Source of the DNA: Nitrospirales bacterium
Lineage (GTDB): Bacteria; Nitrospirota; Nitrospiria; Nitrospirales; UBA8639
Assembly: GCA_031315865.1 (NCBI GenBank)
Contig: JALDRJ010000002.1
Location: forward strand, 2,640,001-2,704,000
Length of the DNA: 64,000 nucleotides
Direction: 5' to 3'
Under the pieces are notes generated by a model, which saw only the letters and a program-made list of their open reading frames with translations, searched no databases and was not told the DNA's origin. The stretch's first letter is position 1; every line of letters starts with the position of its first letter. The position numbers and the translations under genes are program-made. Below, in pieces: positions 8,970-18,170 of this stretch.

Positions 8970-11075
8970 TTATTTTGAAGGATACTTGGTTGGAGTTTGT
9001 AGCCCATCAATCGCGCTTGCTCGTTTCTTTGTCTCTTTGACGATGCAGTCCCATTGGGCTGTCAGAGTTCGCGTTTCATCGGACTTTGCTTTTACAAAGC
9101 AATGTGCGATCGCATCGATGAACGGGAATCGATAGGATTTTCCGTTCACGCGCCCATAGCTTTTCTCATCGGAAGAAGATGATGCATACACGTGAAGATT
9201 CGGGTGTGTTGCGACAGCTGTTCTGTTCGCTGTGAGATTTTGCGCTGTGGATTCAAAAACACCGCTATAGCACGAATGATTGATGAGCGCGACTGGAATG
9301 CAAGATTTATCCATCTTTTTAAAAGTCTCAGCAATCATTTGAGTCAAGAAACCTGAGGAAAAGTTATTGTTCATTCCCTGGCCAGGTTTGCCAGCCTTCT
9401 TCACTGTTTTGTCCCTAGGCTTAACTTCGATCGTTTCGCTTTCTTTTGGAATGGGGGTCCAGCTCTTCACGTCTTTGGCTTTCTTAAATTTCAACATGCC
9501 ATCCTTGTTGGCGTGAGAGTTCACGATGATCAAAACTTCAGCGCAACAATCATCGATGGTTTTCAACCATGCCTCGAGTTTCGAGCGGAACATGGCGAAG
9601 CTCTTGGTCCAGGTCTTGGGGTCGATTTCAAATGTCTTCTTATCTGTGAGAAAATCTTTTGGATCGAGTTCTGTGATGTTGGCAGCGTTGATTCCTAATT
9701 TTTTGAGCAGTTTCTTTTCCTCGTTCTTCAATTCGATAAATCGTTTGTCAGTGTCATCAAATGTCAGGATAATGGCATATGTTTTGATCCTCTCTGGCGG
9801 ACAGTCTTTCAACGTAGATGAAAGGCCAATAATCGCTGGCCCGATTGAATCAATGTCCTCCGTAGTGGAATCCCCTTCATCATTATTTTCTGGAATATCC
9901 CCATTTCCGGCATTTTTGTCTTGAAAAGACGTTCCTGCGTTGAACATTCCATAATAGACATGATCATGACTGGCATAATCCAATGGATAGGGTCTGCCAT
10001 CGGCAAGGACGACCTCAGGTGCAAATTCTCGATTCTCGATGATTTGCATTTCTTCGGAATCGCTATTCATAAGAATCCACCGGGCATCGGATTGACCAAA
10101 AAATGCTTGGGGATCATAGGCGAAAAACAGCCACACGTTCTTTTGAGTAACCGTGGCAATGACTTCGCCGGTGATTGAATCATTAATTTGTGCCCCTATT
10201 GGCAATGGCCGGAATGGTCCGACTAATGCATATGGGTAGGAATATTTGTCGTTCATGGCCGCTTGGATCAGTTGGACCAGTGCTCGCCGGCGATTAAGTG
10301 ACGTAGGATCCGATATTTGAATGAGTATCGAACGGGTCGAGTGTGAGGCGGCAGTGAGCCTCGCGCCGTAGAATCCCAAGGGCAGATCATGCGGAAGCGA
10401 AAAGTCGGCCACGTTTTGGTCACCCCAAATGCCAGCTCCGATATCTTCATCGTACGTTCCTGAGACTTGCACGGTCTCTCCACTGTCAGCAGAAGTCAAG
10501 CTCATCAATACTTCTGGATTTGATATTTCTTTGGTGCCTTTCACGATTATACTGAGAGGTTCACCAGCTTGAAATCCTTCCGGAGCCTTAGGAGCCTTAT
10601 CATTGAGAGAGAGAACGACAAGCCAATCATCGTCCGTGGCATGTTTTGACAGAGAATCTACAGAAGGGACATAAAATGTACCACTATTGTTTATCTGTTC
10701 TGTTTGATTCGCTGAGGTTTGATCTCTCAGTGTTGAATTGAGCAAAGAAAGGGATTGAACGTTTTGAAACTTCATGGTCTGTTGGAGAATCTGGGATTGT
10801 TCTGGCGTCTTAAACGTAAATTCAAATTTTGGTTCCTGGCCAGCGACAGAAGCCTTATTCGTCGAATCGTTGATCCCTGTTAAAACTTGATTGCCCGATG
10901 AATTCGTCGGAAGCAGTTTTGGAACCATGTAAATATCGGTAACGTTAGCCTTATTGTCGAGGTCTATGAGAGGGGCCTCAAGGTGGTTTGAGGCTTGTCC
11001 AGTTTGGAGACTTCCCAGCGTGAGAGCTGCAAAGAACAAAGCAGACCGAAGGAATACAATGTTTTCTCGCTTCAT
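8970..11075 (-). CDS. Secreted protein with DUF4331-like N-terminus and caspase-like (C13/C14-type) domain
   Basis: A 701-residue protein with a signal peptide (MKRENIVFLRSALFFAALTLGSLQTGQA). The mature N-terminus reads SNHLEAPLIDLDNKANVTDIYM, very like the SSHREAPL...NTDVY start of DUF4331 proteins. The middle (~170-270) looks like a beta-rich domain. The C-terminal ~250 residues have two blocks of clan CD cysteine peptidases: a hydrophobic strand with His (VLIIVNSHANKDG, H521) and a second strand with Cys (VALINHSCYSGVF, C602), the classic His/Cys dyad of caspase/legumain folds. A Lys/Asp-rich segment separates them. Peptidase activity and any self-processing are inference. It is monocistronic and ends at a strong terminator. 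Confidence 0.68.
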   Translation of the reverse strand: MKRENIVFLRSALFFAALTLGSLQTGQASNHLEAPLIDLDNKANVTDIYMVPKLLPTNSSGNQVLTGINDSTNKASVAGQEPKFEFTFKTPEQSQILQQTMKFQNVQSLSLLNSTLRDQTSANQTEQINNSGTFYVPSVDSLSKHATDDDWLVVLSLNDKAPKAPEGFQAGEPLSIIVKGTKEISNPEVLMSLTSADSGETVQVSGTYDEDIGAGIWGDQNVADFSLPHDLPLGFYGARLTAASHSTRSILIQISDPTSLNRRRALVQLIQAAMNDKYSYPYALVGPFRPLPIGAQINDSITGEVIATVTQKNVWLFFAYDPQAFFGQSDARWILMNSDSEEMQIIENREFAPEVVLADGRPYPLDYASHDHVYYGMFNAGTSFQDKNAGNGDIPENNDEGDSTTEDIDSIGPAIIGLSSTLKDCPPERIKTYAIILTFDDTDKRFIELKNEEKKLLKKLGINAANITELDPKDFLTDKKTFEIDPKTWTKSFAMFRSKLEAWLKTIDDCCAEVLIIVNSHANKDGMLKFKKAKDVKSWTPIPKESETIEVKPRDKTVKKAGKPGQGMNNNFSSGFLTQMIAETFKKMDKSCIPVALINHSCYSGVFESTAQNLTANRTAVATHPNLHVYASSSSDEKSYGRVNGKSYRFPFIDAIAHCFVKAKSDETRTLTAQWDCIVKETKKRASAIDGLQTPTKYPSK

Positions 11076-11473
11076 GATGACCTCCTTGTCAGAATCATTA
11101 CTAGAACATCTTCATTTCAATTGAGTGTCGCTTGCATTACGAGTCTCCTGGAAGTTTTGGATTTCTTTGAGCTGAGATCAGCAATTCCAAGCTCCCTAGG
11201 TCCAAAAAACTGACAGAGCATGTTGCTGAATCGTGACTGTAAAGACGATGGGAAGGGGCAAGGGAAGGGGGAGCAAAGAATCGTATTTATTGATAACGGC
11301 AAGAAGGCGTGGGCTCAGAAATATTCCACTTGTTCCTTGTCGGGGACGACTATGTAGATTCGTTATAAGGTTCTTTCCAGAAAAACCGATGGGAAGGGAG
11401 ACGTTTGAGTTGGCTTTTGTGGGAAAGTTGAAATCAAGACGGGTGCGGAAGCTGAGAGGATATTGTATGGGGA
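11076..11473. other. Intergenic stretch, no gene seen
   Basis: About 400 bases between the caspase-like gene (reading left) and the end of the ligase-like gene. It must hold the promoter of the caspase-like gene; the ribosome site AAGGAGGT lies just upstream of its ATG. Purine-rich runs around 11245-11280 stand out, but no hairpin, RNA gene or coding frame is supported. Confidence 0.45.
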
Positions 11474-12424
11474 TTAGATATGTTGTGTGCCAAAGTACTG
11501 CTTGGCAAAGTTGAGCCGATCCTCCAGGGTCGTGAGACGTTCAGCCTGCTCTTCAACCATGTGTAGCCGAGGCAAGAGTCCCGCACGATTGGCAATTTGA
11601 ATGTTTAACCCGGGGCGTGCGTTGAGTTCCAGGATTAACGGTCCCTGAACTTTGTCCAGGACCAGATCAACGCCTTGGTACCCTAGGCCCGTGAGTTCAT
11701 AGCATTGAGCGGCTTCCCGTAACAAAATGTCCCAATGCGGGATTTGTAAGCCTGTGATGGGTTGTTCGGTATCCGGATGTTCATGAACGATCTCATTCTT
11801 CCACACTCCACTCAATGTCTGGCCCGTACTTAAGTCAATGCCTGCCCCGATGGCACCCTGATGGAGGTTCGCCTTCCCATCCGACATTCGCGTCGGCAGA
11901 CGCACCATAGCCATGACCGGAACTCCTAAAAAGACGATGATGCGAACGTCCGGTATGCCCTGAAAACTAATGCTCTCGAAAATCGGATCAAACTTCACCC
12001 GGTATTCAATCAAAGCCTTGTCCTGATGCCCTCCGAGACTATACAGGCCGCTCAAGATGTTTGACACGTGATGATCAAGATCTTCCTGTGTCATGAATTG
12101 ACCACTGGCTTTCCGGTACCGGTTGCCGCGTCGCCCTGTGATGACGATGATGCCGTCGCCTCCACTGCCTTCCGCTGGTTTGATGACGAAATCCTGGTAC
12201 GGTTTCAGTAATTCCGACAGACCTCTGACCTGCCGTTCTATTTGGATCACGCCGTACAACTTTGGGACGGCGAGTCCGGCCTCTTCAGCCAAACGTTTAG
12301 TCGTGAGTTTGTCATCCACGAGCGGATACAAATGCCGAGGATTGTGCCAGAGGGTATACCCGGCGTTCCGGTGATTTAACCCTAAGACGCCTCGTTCTGT
12401 TAAAATTTTCGCCAGCCCAAACAT
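11474..12424 (-). CDS. Alpha-L-glutamate ligase-like ATP-grasp protein
   Basis: A 316-residue ATP-grasp protein of the RimK-related type found beside 7TM 'inactive transglutaminase' genes. Visible are the start MFGLAKILTERGVLGLNHRN, the ATP-binding strand FVIKPAEGSGGDGIIVI (~90-106) with glycine loop, and the metal/ATP site LILELNARPGLNIQIAN near the C-terminus. It should join an amino acid (glutamate in the family name) to a carboxylate of an unknown target in the cytoplasm. An AGGAGG site precedes the ATG by 10 bases. It is the last gene of the retropepsin-7TM-ligase operon, 19 bases after the 7TM gene. Confidence 0.85.
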   Translation of the reverse strand: MFGLAKILTERGVLGLNHRNAGYTLWHNPRHLYPLVDDKLTTKRLAEEAGLAVPKLYGVIQIERQVRGLSELLKPYQDFVIKPAEGSGGDGIIVITGRRGNRYRKASGQFMTQEDLDHHVSNILSGLYSLGGHQDKALIEYRVKFDPIFESISFQGIPDVRIIVFLGVPVMAMVRLPTRMSDGKANLHQGAIGAGIDLSTGQTLSGVWKNEIVHEHPDTEQPITGLQIPHWDILLREAAQCYELTGLGYQGVDLVLDKVQGPLILELNARPGLNIQIANRAGLLPRLHMVEEQAERLTTLEDRLNFAKQYFGTQHI

Positions 12425-12443
12425 GACGGTTTATCCTCCTGAC

Positions 12444-13964
12444 CTACTGGGCTAAGGCCTTGAAGCGACGTAATTCCAGCAGTCTGAACCCTGTGTATCG
12501 TCCCATGAGTAGGGTGCCGGCGAGGAAGAGCAAGAGCAATTCTGGAAACACAAACAACAAGTGTTCCATGTAGGGGATGGTCATGGCGATATACGTGAGC
12601 GAGGCAACGGCTAAACTGCCAAGCCCCTGTTGAATCGATTCGAGCGCACCCCGTTCTTCCCAGACGATGCACATGCGCTCGATGGTCATCGTCAGAATGA
12701 CCATCGGGAAGAGTGCGACGGATAGTCCACGTTCTAACCCGAGCTTGTGGCTGATCACGCTGAGTGCCGCCATGAGAAGGATGACGATGATCAACAGGGA
12801 AGCCAGGCGAGGGACCAGCAACAGTTTGAGATGTTCCAAATAAAAACGAACGGCCAATCCTAACGCGACCACCAGTGAAAACAAGACGATGCCCCATACC
12901 AATTGCGTTTCGCGAAAGGCAAGCGCCATCAGGATTGGCATGAAGGTTCCAAATGTTTTAATGCCTATCACATTTCGGAGAATGAGCAGTAACAGGGCAC
13001 CCATTGGAACCATCAACAAAATACGGTAGACGGCCTGTGCTTCAAGGGGTAGGCTGAATAAGGAAAATTCCAATAAATGAGGGGTCGCCAACTGCGTATG
13101 GTACATGGCGGCCCGAATGGCTTCTTCCTGGTTCGGAGCAATCGTGATTGTTATGGAAAAATGATCGCCGCCTTCGATTTGTGTCAACGGTTGTGTCCCG
13201 TGCCACCAGGTGAAGTAATGGCTGGGTATGTCGGGTCTGCCGGTTTCAGGATCGTGGAACTGCCATTCACCTTTATCGTAAATTTGTAGCCAGTGGATGA
13301 TGACGGCTTCTCGTTGAAACCCTTTCAGTTGAACCCCATGCACCACACGATTGGGGATGAGTGCGAACGACAGGATGTCGGAGGCCATCTGGAGCTTTTT
13401 TTCTTGGGAACGGTCATTTCCCAGCAGCAGTTGAAGATTTGGATCGCCATTGGGGTGTTTGAGTCGTGAGAAAAGTTCGGCGATGAAGGTGGACGTGTCG
13501 GCGGACTTTTCTTTGATATCTGCGACAAAGGCTTGAACTGCGGTGAGCTGCGCACCTTCGAAATACGGCGGAAGGACTTGAGGGGATTCATTGTCTGTGT
13601 GTGGACTATCCACATCCACGCGACGGACGGTGGCCCGATAATACAGGTGCTGTTTCCCGTTCGCGTTGCGGATTGACCAGGTTGCCCGTCGATTGTCTTC
13701 GTCCTTGACGGTCGTTAAGCCGTACCCTTGCGAGATGAAATTTTCATCGACGATGGCATATCGCCGGGTGTTACGTGGCAAGGCCAATGAGACTTTGACG
13801 GGTTTGTCTTTGGCGAAGAACGTCAGATGCGCTTCGACGATCCACAGTTCAACTTGCGTTTGAGGGGTTAATGGGAAGTGCAGGACGAAAACTTTGAAGA
13901 AAAACAGGCCGAGACCCACGGACACCAAACAGAGAACGAGGATATACAGATGACGCTTGTTCAA
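12444..13964 (-). CDS. Inactive transglutaminase domain fused to seven transmembrane helices
   Basis: A 506-residue inner-membrane protein with apparent TTG start. An N-terminal anchor (ILVLCLVSVGLGLFFFKVFVL) is followed by a ~250-residue extracytoplasmic transglutaminase-like domain (residues ~150-300, with VVHGVQLKGFQREAVIIHWLQIYDKGEWQFHDP-type strands but no clear Cys nucleophile). Seven C-terminal helices follow from ~310 to 495. This architecture is known from conserved operons containing a retropepsin and an ATP-grasp ligase, as here on both sides. It plausibly senses a periplasmic ligand and signals to the ligase or protease. The gaps to its neighbours are 19 and 6 bases. Confidence 0.85.
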   Translation of the reverse strand: MNKRHLYILVLCLVSVGLGLFFFKVFVLHFPLTPQTQVELWIVEAHLTFFAKDKPVKVSLALPRNTRRYAIVDENFISQGYGLTTVKDEDNRRATWSIRNANGKQHLYYRATVRRVDVDSPHTDNESPQVLPPYFEGAQLTAVQAFVADIKEKSADTSTFIAELFSRLKHPNGDPNLQLLLGNDRSQEKKLQMASDILSFALIPNRVVHGVQLKGFQREAVIIHWLQIYDKGEWQFHDPETGRPDIPSHYFTWWHGTQPLTQIEGGDHFSITITIAPNQEEAIRAAMYHTQLATPHLLEFSLFSLPLEAQAVYRILLMVPMGALLLLILRNVIGIKTFGTFMPILMALAFRETQLVWGIVLFSLVVALGLAVRFYLEHLKLLLVPRLASLLIIVILLMAALSVISHKLGLERGLSVALFPMVILTMTIERMCIVWEERGALESIQQGLGSLAVASLTYIAMTIPYMEHLLFVFPELLLLFLAGTLLMGRYTGFRLLELRRFKALAQ

Positions 13965-13970
13965 GGAAAT

Positions 13971-14504
13971 CTATTTATCCGAACAGTTGGGTTCGTGTTT
14001 ATAGGTTTGCGCGGAATCGACCACGGCCTGATGTTTTAAGAAACTACGACCGATCAACATGTTGTACGTAAAGTTTTTCCGGTCTGTCAGGTTCACGAGT
14101 GCTTTTCGTTGGAAGATGTTCCCTAAACACAGGTCGAATTCGACGACGGGACGACGTTGAGGCTTCGCGCCTTTTCGCTTGATCTTGACGTAACGATGAA
14201 TCGGTTTCTCAAGGGTCATGCTTTGTCCTTCTTTTGTCGTGACGGTGAACGTGACCCAACGTTCCGACTTTCGAACAATCTCCGAGACATCCGAGACATT
14301 GAGCGAGGATGTATCGGCCCCGGTGTCGATTTTCGCATGAAGCAAGATGTTTTCCGGGAGAATTTGGACTTTTTCCACCCAACCCACGACGAGTTTTGGA
14401 CTGTGATCGATGACTAATTCACCGTACGCATCGAGAGGGAGGCTCCAGACGGTCATCCACATCACAAATCCAACAACAAGGGAATAGGGTAAGGCGAATG
14501 TCAT
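13971..14504 (-). CDS. Retropepsin-like aspartic protease (often annotated ATP-dependent zinc protease)
   Basis: A 177-residue protein with an N-terminal signal or anchor (LVVGFVMWMTVWSLPLDAYG), so probably periplasmic. The active-site motif IDTGADTSSL (D60-T-G) and the C-terminal NMLIGRSFL strand are the two hallmarks of the retropepsin/COG4067 family; these enzymes work as dimers with one Asp per subunit. It is the first gene of the three-gene operon with the 7TM and ATP-grasp genes. Homologous operons in proteobacteria have been linked to osmotic tolerance, which fits the neighbourhood but is not shown here. Confidence 0.86.
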   Translation of the reverse strand: MTFALPYSLVVGFVMWMTVWSLPLDAYGELVIDHSPKLVVGWVEKVQILPENILLHAKIDTGADTSSLNVSDVSEIVRKSERWVTFTVTTKEGQSMTLEKPIHRYVKIKRKGAKPQRRPVVEFDLCLGNIFQRKALVNLTDRKNFTYNMLIGRSFLKHQAVVDSAQTYKHEPNCSDK

Positions 14505-14695
14505 GGATACGACGTGAGTGCTATTCCAGATTCAATGGCGTTTCTAGGTTGAAGATGGCGAGAAGGGTATTTCGACCGTTCTGGTAGAATAAAATCGGAT
14601 ATAAGCCTATATCGAAACGTTCCGACTTATCAAGTCTTCCAACCTTGTCACCGTGATTTCTGCATCCCGAGTCTTCGAAGTATGTCGGGCTTCCC

Positions 14696-15880
14696 TTATT
14701 TGGCGATGGTGATGCTCGGAACCCCAAGTCTCGGGACTTCGGAAACCGTCATCTGAAACAACTGATACAGAAGTCTGAAGGCTTCTCGATTCCAGTTATT
14801 CTGTTCGTCATCCCGGAAACCATAGTACTCGCCCTGATAATACACATATCGTTCCATGTCATCTAACACCCGGTCTGACTCGAGAATCTGTAGCGTTGTT
14901 GTCGGGTTTTTATTGACGGGCGGCGTTCGTGGATCTTTCGGAACATCGTACTCCGGCGCGTCATGGATGCCGCGTCCGAGAAAATTCAGAATAGCATGAA
15001 AACTGCGTAGTCGAAACTTTCCCTGGATGGGATATTCTCCGCCAGGATGGTCCGGTCGAACATCCACGAGAATATCGTTGGGTGGCCACCGGTCGGCCTT
15101 TTGGTGCAAGCGTATGCGTTCATCGTTGGGAAGATTATCGGGATCATAATTTGTGATAAGAATGCGGCCGGTGACTCGTTTCTCGAGGATATAGCGTTGA
15201 TGGCTTTCATCAGCGGTGATCCGATAATGTCGTTCCAGCTCTCGAAAATCATCACCGGATACGTTGGCGGACGGGATGGTCCAGGTATTGTGGTAGATCA
15301 TGGGTTCCACGTACAAAAGGTTGCGATCCTGCAATGTGGACAATTGCAAGACGACCTGTCGAAATACCATGTAGGACTGACGGTCCGCGGGTCTGTTGTA
15401 GTAGACGATTTCGCGGGGATTCCCCGGTATCCGTAGCTCGGCTGCCATGAGACGAAGAAGTAAGTCAATATCGACCCCTTGACGCAACAACAGGGTTAAG
15501 TTTCCCTCGTGTAATGGCGTGAGAAGCCGTTTCGTAAATGCCTTACCTTCAATGGGCACGATACTGATGGTTGGGTTTTCAGCGACGCTGGTGCCAAAAA
15601 CCGGCGATAGATGGAAGCCTCCGTCTAGCCCGCCGAGGGGAGGGGTCGCTCCGGCATGCAAGCGAAAATCAAACGTGGCGGCGATATTCGACACGCCCGT
15701 GAAGTGAATGGGGTGGTGGTGGTGAGCGCGAGCGATATTGAGGAGTAGTTGCTCGGTTAACGTGTTCGTGACGGCATGATCATACGCTGTGACGGCATGG
15801 TCGAGCGCAAACGGTGAGAGGCAGGCCGATGTGTTGAGCATAAGCACGCTGATTACACTCCAGAGTCGAAACGTTCCCAT
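14696..15880 (-). CDS. Putative envelope (lipo)protein of unknown function
   Basis: The preferred start is the ATG at 15880, after AAAAAGGATCAAGCCAC; the frame is open further upstream but without ribosome sites. The 394-residue product starts MGTFRLWSVISVLMLNTSAC, a signal sequence with an imperfect lipobox. Phrases such as LTEQLLLNIARAHHHHPIHFTGVSNIAATF and AENPTISIVPIEGKAFTKRLLTPL recall a widespread family of uncharacterised lipoproteins (LLNIVRxRYxxxPxFxxVSSI-type); I know no function for it. It ends ~190 bases before the retropepsin gene on the same strand and may be cotranscribed. An inverted repeat precedes the start. Confidence 0.65.
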   Translation of the reverse strand: MGTFRLWSVISVLMLNTSACLSPFALDHAVTAYDHAVTNTLTEQLLLNIARAHHHHPIHFTGVSNIAATFDFRLHAGATPPLGGLDGGFHLSPVFGTSVAENPTISIVPIEGKAFTKRLLTPLHEGNLTLLLRQGVDIDLLLRLMAAELRIPGNPREIVYYNRPADRQSYMVFRQVVLQLSTLQDRNLLYVEPMIYHNTWTIPSANVSGDDFRELERHYRITADESHQRYILEKRVTGRILITNYDPDNLPNDERIRLHQKADRWPPNDILVDVRPDHPGGEYPIQGKFRLRSFHAILNFLGRGIHDAPEYDVPKDPRTPPVNKNPTTTLQILESDRVLDDMERYVYYQGEYYGFRDDEQNNWNREAFRLLYQLFQMTVSEVPRLGVPSITIAK

Positions 15881-15911
15881 GTGGCTTGATCCTTTTTCTG
15901 GATGTTTCATG

Positions 15912-15934
15912 CTACTGGACAAGCCGTCCAGTAG
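15912..15934 (-). promoter_or_regulatory. Inverted repeat in the leader of the envelope protein gene
   Basis: Perfect 9-bp arms CTACTGGAC / GTCCAGTAG with a 5-base loop, 32 bases upstream of the chosen start at 15880. On the transcript the loop reads GGCUU and can pair with AAGCC lying between the ribosome site and the ATG. It could be a DNA operator or an RNA control hairpin. Confidence 0.4.
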
Positions 15935-16032
15935 ACATTTCCGTACCAATCCCCAACGACAGCAAGAAAACTCGTCGCGTATCGAAACGTTAGGAGCAAA
16001 ACGGCGGTTCGACAACTTCGTCATCGTGTTCG

Positions 16033-16071
16033 ACGAAAAGACCACGAGCATTGTGCTCGTGATCTTTTCGT
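16033..16071. terminator. Terminator after the RimK operon
   Basis: Near-perfect inverted repeat (about 18 bp, one C/A mismatch): GAAAAGACCACGAGCA at 16035-16050, loop TTG, complementary arm 16054-16069. The minus-strand arm ends in TTTT. It lies 37 bases downstream of the repeat-protein stop (16108) and separates this operon from the envelope-protein gene. Confidence 0.75.
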
Positions 16072-16107
16072 TCAGGAAAAATCGTGAGGTATCGTGAGTC
16101 GCACAAG

Positions 16108-17064
16108 CTACTTTTTAAATGGCTCTTTTAGCACGACCTTCACGCCATCAATCGTTCCTGTGACGGCGTTTCGCACTTTTTCGCCTGCGCTTGAGCTGAT
16201 TTCTTCTGCGGCTTTCAGTGCACTCGTAGCCGCTGCGGACGCCGCCTCGGCCGTGTCGACGCCGATAGTTTTCGCCCCCTCAATGGCGCCCTCCACACAA
16301 TGTCTGGCGGTCGTCGCCAAATCGCCTCCAACTTTCGCCGTCACCCTAATCATCGAGCCTGCAGTGGTTCCCACGGTATCCAGCGCTTGTTCTCCCATGT
16401 CTTTGCTCGCTTCAAGCGCTCCGCACATCGTGGCCTTGGCGGTGGAGGCCAGGTCGCCGCCGACCTCGACTGTGGCTTTGACGATGTTGCCCGCCACATG
16501 GCTGATGGTTTCTACCGTTTTTTCTCCAACCTCTTGAGTGGCCTGGGCCGCCCCCATAATTGCTTGTTTTGCAGTCTCGGCTAACTCACCACCCACGGCA
16601 CTCACTCCTTTAATCGCGGCTGTGGACGCCTGGCAGGCAGCCTCAGCGATACAGGATCCGACATCTTTAGCTGCCACGATAGCTCCCTCAACGGCCCCTT
16701 TTGTCGTTTTAGCCAAGTCACCGCCAACTTCTGCTGTGGTTTTGATCAATGTTGAGGTACTGACGCCTATGGTCTCCAGCGTGTCGGTCGTCACTTCTTT
16801 CGTACCCTTGACGATACCGACGATCACTCCCTTGGCCGCGGACCCCGCTTCCCCTCCGACTTCTGTGATGCCTTTGACCGAGCCGATAATCGTGTCTTTG
16901 AGCAGGTTGCCGACCTCGCCACCGACCACTTTTGTGCTTTTTAGGGCCGTCACTAATGTCCCACTGAGTTGCTCAAGCAGCGCGTTCGTGATATCACCGG
17001 TACCTTGGATCGCCTCAACGACGCCTTCCTTGGTTTTGACAATGAGAGATTTTTCGTCAGTCAT
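16108..17064 (-). CDS. 44-residue (4 x 11) repeat protein with synuclein-like hendecads
   Basis: The ATG at 17064 has a strong AGGAGGG site 5 bases away; the open frame starts 13 codons earlier. The 318-residue product is almost all Ala/Gly/Val/Thr/Lys/Glu. A VGG[DE]-[LV/A] motif occurs at residues 47, 69, 113, 157, 201 and 245: one 22-residue step and then four exact 44-residue steps, all multiples of 11. Repeats also share [AL]K-x3-x-G-x-x-[AK] blocks (AKQAIMGAAQA, AKATMCGALEA, TKGAVEGAIVA). Residues 10-20 read KTKEGVVEAIQ, the alpha-synuclein 11-mer pattern. There is no signal peptide or true transmembrane helix. Such 11-residue periodicity suggests an amphipathic helix that lies on membranes, or a LEA-like stress protein. 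It is the last gene of the RimK operon. Confidence 0.75.
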   Translation of the reverse strand: MTDEKSLIVKTKEGVVEAIQGTGDITNALLEQLSGTLVTALKSTKVVGGEVGNLLKDTIIGSVKGITEVGGEAGSAAKGVIVGIVKGTKEVTTDTLETIGVSTSTLIKTTAEVGGDLAKTTKGAVEGAIVAAKDVGSCIAEAACQASTAAIKGVSAVGGELAETAKQAIMGAAQATQEVGEKTVETISHVAGNIVKATVEVGGDLASTAKATMCGALEASKDMGEQALDTVGTTAGSMIRVTAKVGGDLATTARHCVEGAIEGAKTIGVDTAEAASAAATSALKAAEEISSSAGEKVRNAVTGTIDGVKVVLKEPFKK

Positions 17065-17105
17065 TGTGCCCTCCTTGTGTGAAGTATTGGATAATGAGAC
17101 CATGA

Positions 17106-18170
17106 CTAATGCAGGAGAGGTTCCTCTCCTACTTCTTCGTGAATATCTTGGACCACTTTTTGTGCCGTGTGTGCATCCTCCACCTGTGCGATATGGAATA
17201 GCGCATCGCCTTGATTAATCACTGGCAGGTTTGTTCGTCCGATGAGAATGCCTGATGCTTTGGCCTTCACGATTTTTTGAGTCTCGCCCATGGGGTCTGT
17301 GATGGTTCCGATGTTTTCGTTCCGTTTCACCTTTCCTCCCATCGGATGGAACGAACGAAAAATACCACCGGTTTGGGCTCTGACCCAGTATGAAGACATG
17401 GAGATGATACTCTTCGATCGAGTGAAAGAACGAGATGTTCTGATCATGCCAAGAGCCTGCATGACTCGAAGAACGCCCCGGACGCCTAACCGAATCGCGA
17501 GTTCGTCAAAGCGTAATGCTTCACCCGCTTCATAGAGCAGTGTCGGGATGTTTTGGTCCGTCGCCGCTTGCCGCAAAGAGCCGTCCCGAAGGTCGGAATG
17601 GAGAGTCAGGGGAGCAGAAAAAATGTCGGCGAGGCGTTGAATGGTGGGATCGGAAAGATTTCCTCGAATCTGTGGCAGGTTCGAGCGGTGGATGGCCGCG
17701 GTATGCAAGTCAATGCCGTGCGTGCACCGTAAGACGACCTCCTTCATGAATAAATACGCCAATTGCGAGGACAACGAACCTTTTTTACTACCCGGAAAAC
17801 TTCTGTTGAGATCCCGACGATCGGGCAGGTACCGGGAGTGAGATAAAAACCCAAAGACGTTGACGATCGGCACTGCGACCAGGGTTCCATGCAGGGCATT
17901 GAGAGAAGGCGCCTTTAAAATGCGACGAATGATTTCTAACCCGTTGAGTTCGTCTCCATGAATGGCGGCGCACATGAAGAGTCGCGGGCCATCTTTCTTC
18001 CCATGTATCACGTGAACAGGAATATCCATGGGCGTGTGAGTCGAAAGCAAACTGATCGAAAGATTGATAGACTGCCTTGATCCAGGCTGGACCGTCATGC
18101 CTCCGATCTCGAATGGTTCGCGATGCGTTTTACCCACGACCGCGTGTCTTTGTTTTGTGGGGTTTCGCAT
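17106..18170 (-). CDS. M14-type succinylglutamate desuccinylase/aspartoacylase family protein
   Basis: Start taken at the ATG at 18170, overlapping the rimK end by 41 bases; the ribosome site is poor and a GTG at 18137 is possible. The zinc carboxypeptidase-like core is complete: [10 protein letters not shown] (His and Glu ligands of HxxE), DLNRSFPG (Asn-Arg substrate site), GIDLHTA (third His) and LLYEAGE (catalytic Glu). The C-terminal ~100 residues form the beta-barrel lobe typical of aspartoacylases. The family cleaves acyl or aminoacyl amides of aspartate/glutamate. Beside RimK it may remove or trim glutamate tails or act on a small glutamate conjugate; this role is inference. Confidence 0.85.
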   Translation of the reverse strand: MRNPTKQRHAVVGKTHREPFEIGGMTVQPGSRQSINLSISLLSTHTPMDIPVHVIHGKKDGPRLFMCAAIHGDELNGLEIIRRILKAPSLNALHGTLVAVPIVNVFGFLSHSRYLPDRRDLNRSFPGSKKGSLSSQLAYLFMKEVVLRCTHGIDLHTAAIHRSNLPQIRGNLSDPTIQRLADIFSAPLTLHSDLRDGSLRQAATDQNIPTLLYEAGEALRFDELAIRLGVRGVLRVMQALGMIRTSRSFTRSKSIISMSSYWVRAQTGGIFRSFHPMGGKVKRNENIGTITDPMGETQKIVKAKASGILIGRTNLPVINQGDALFHIAQVEDAHTAQKVVQDIHEEVGEEPLLH

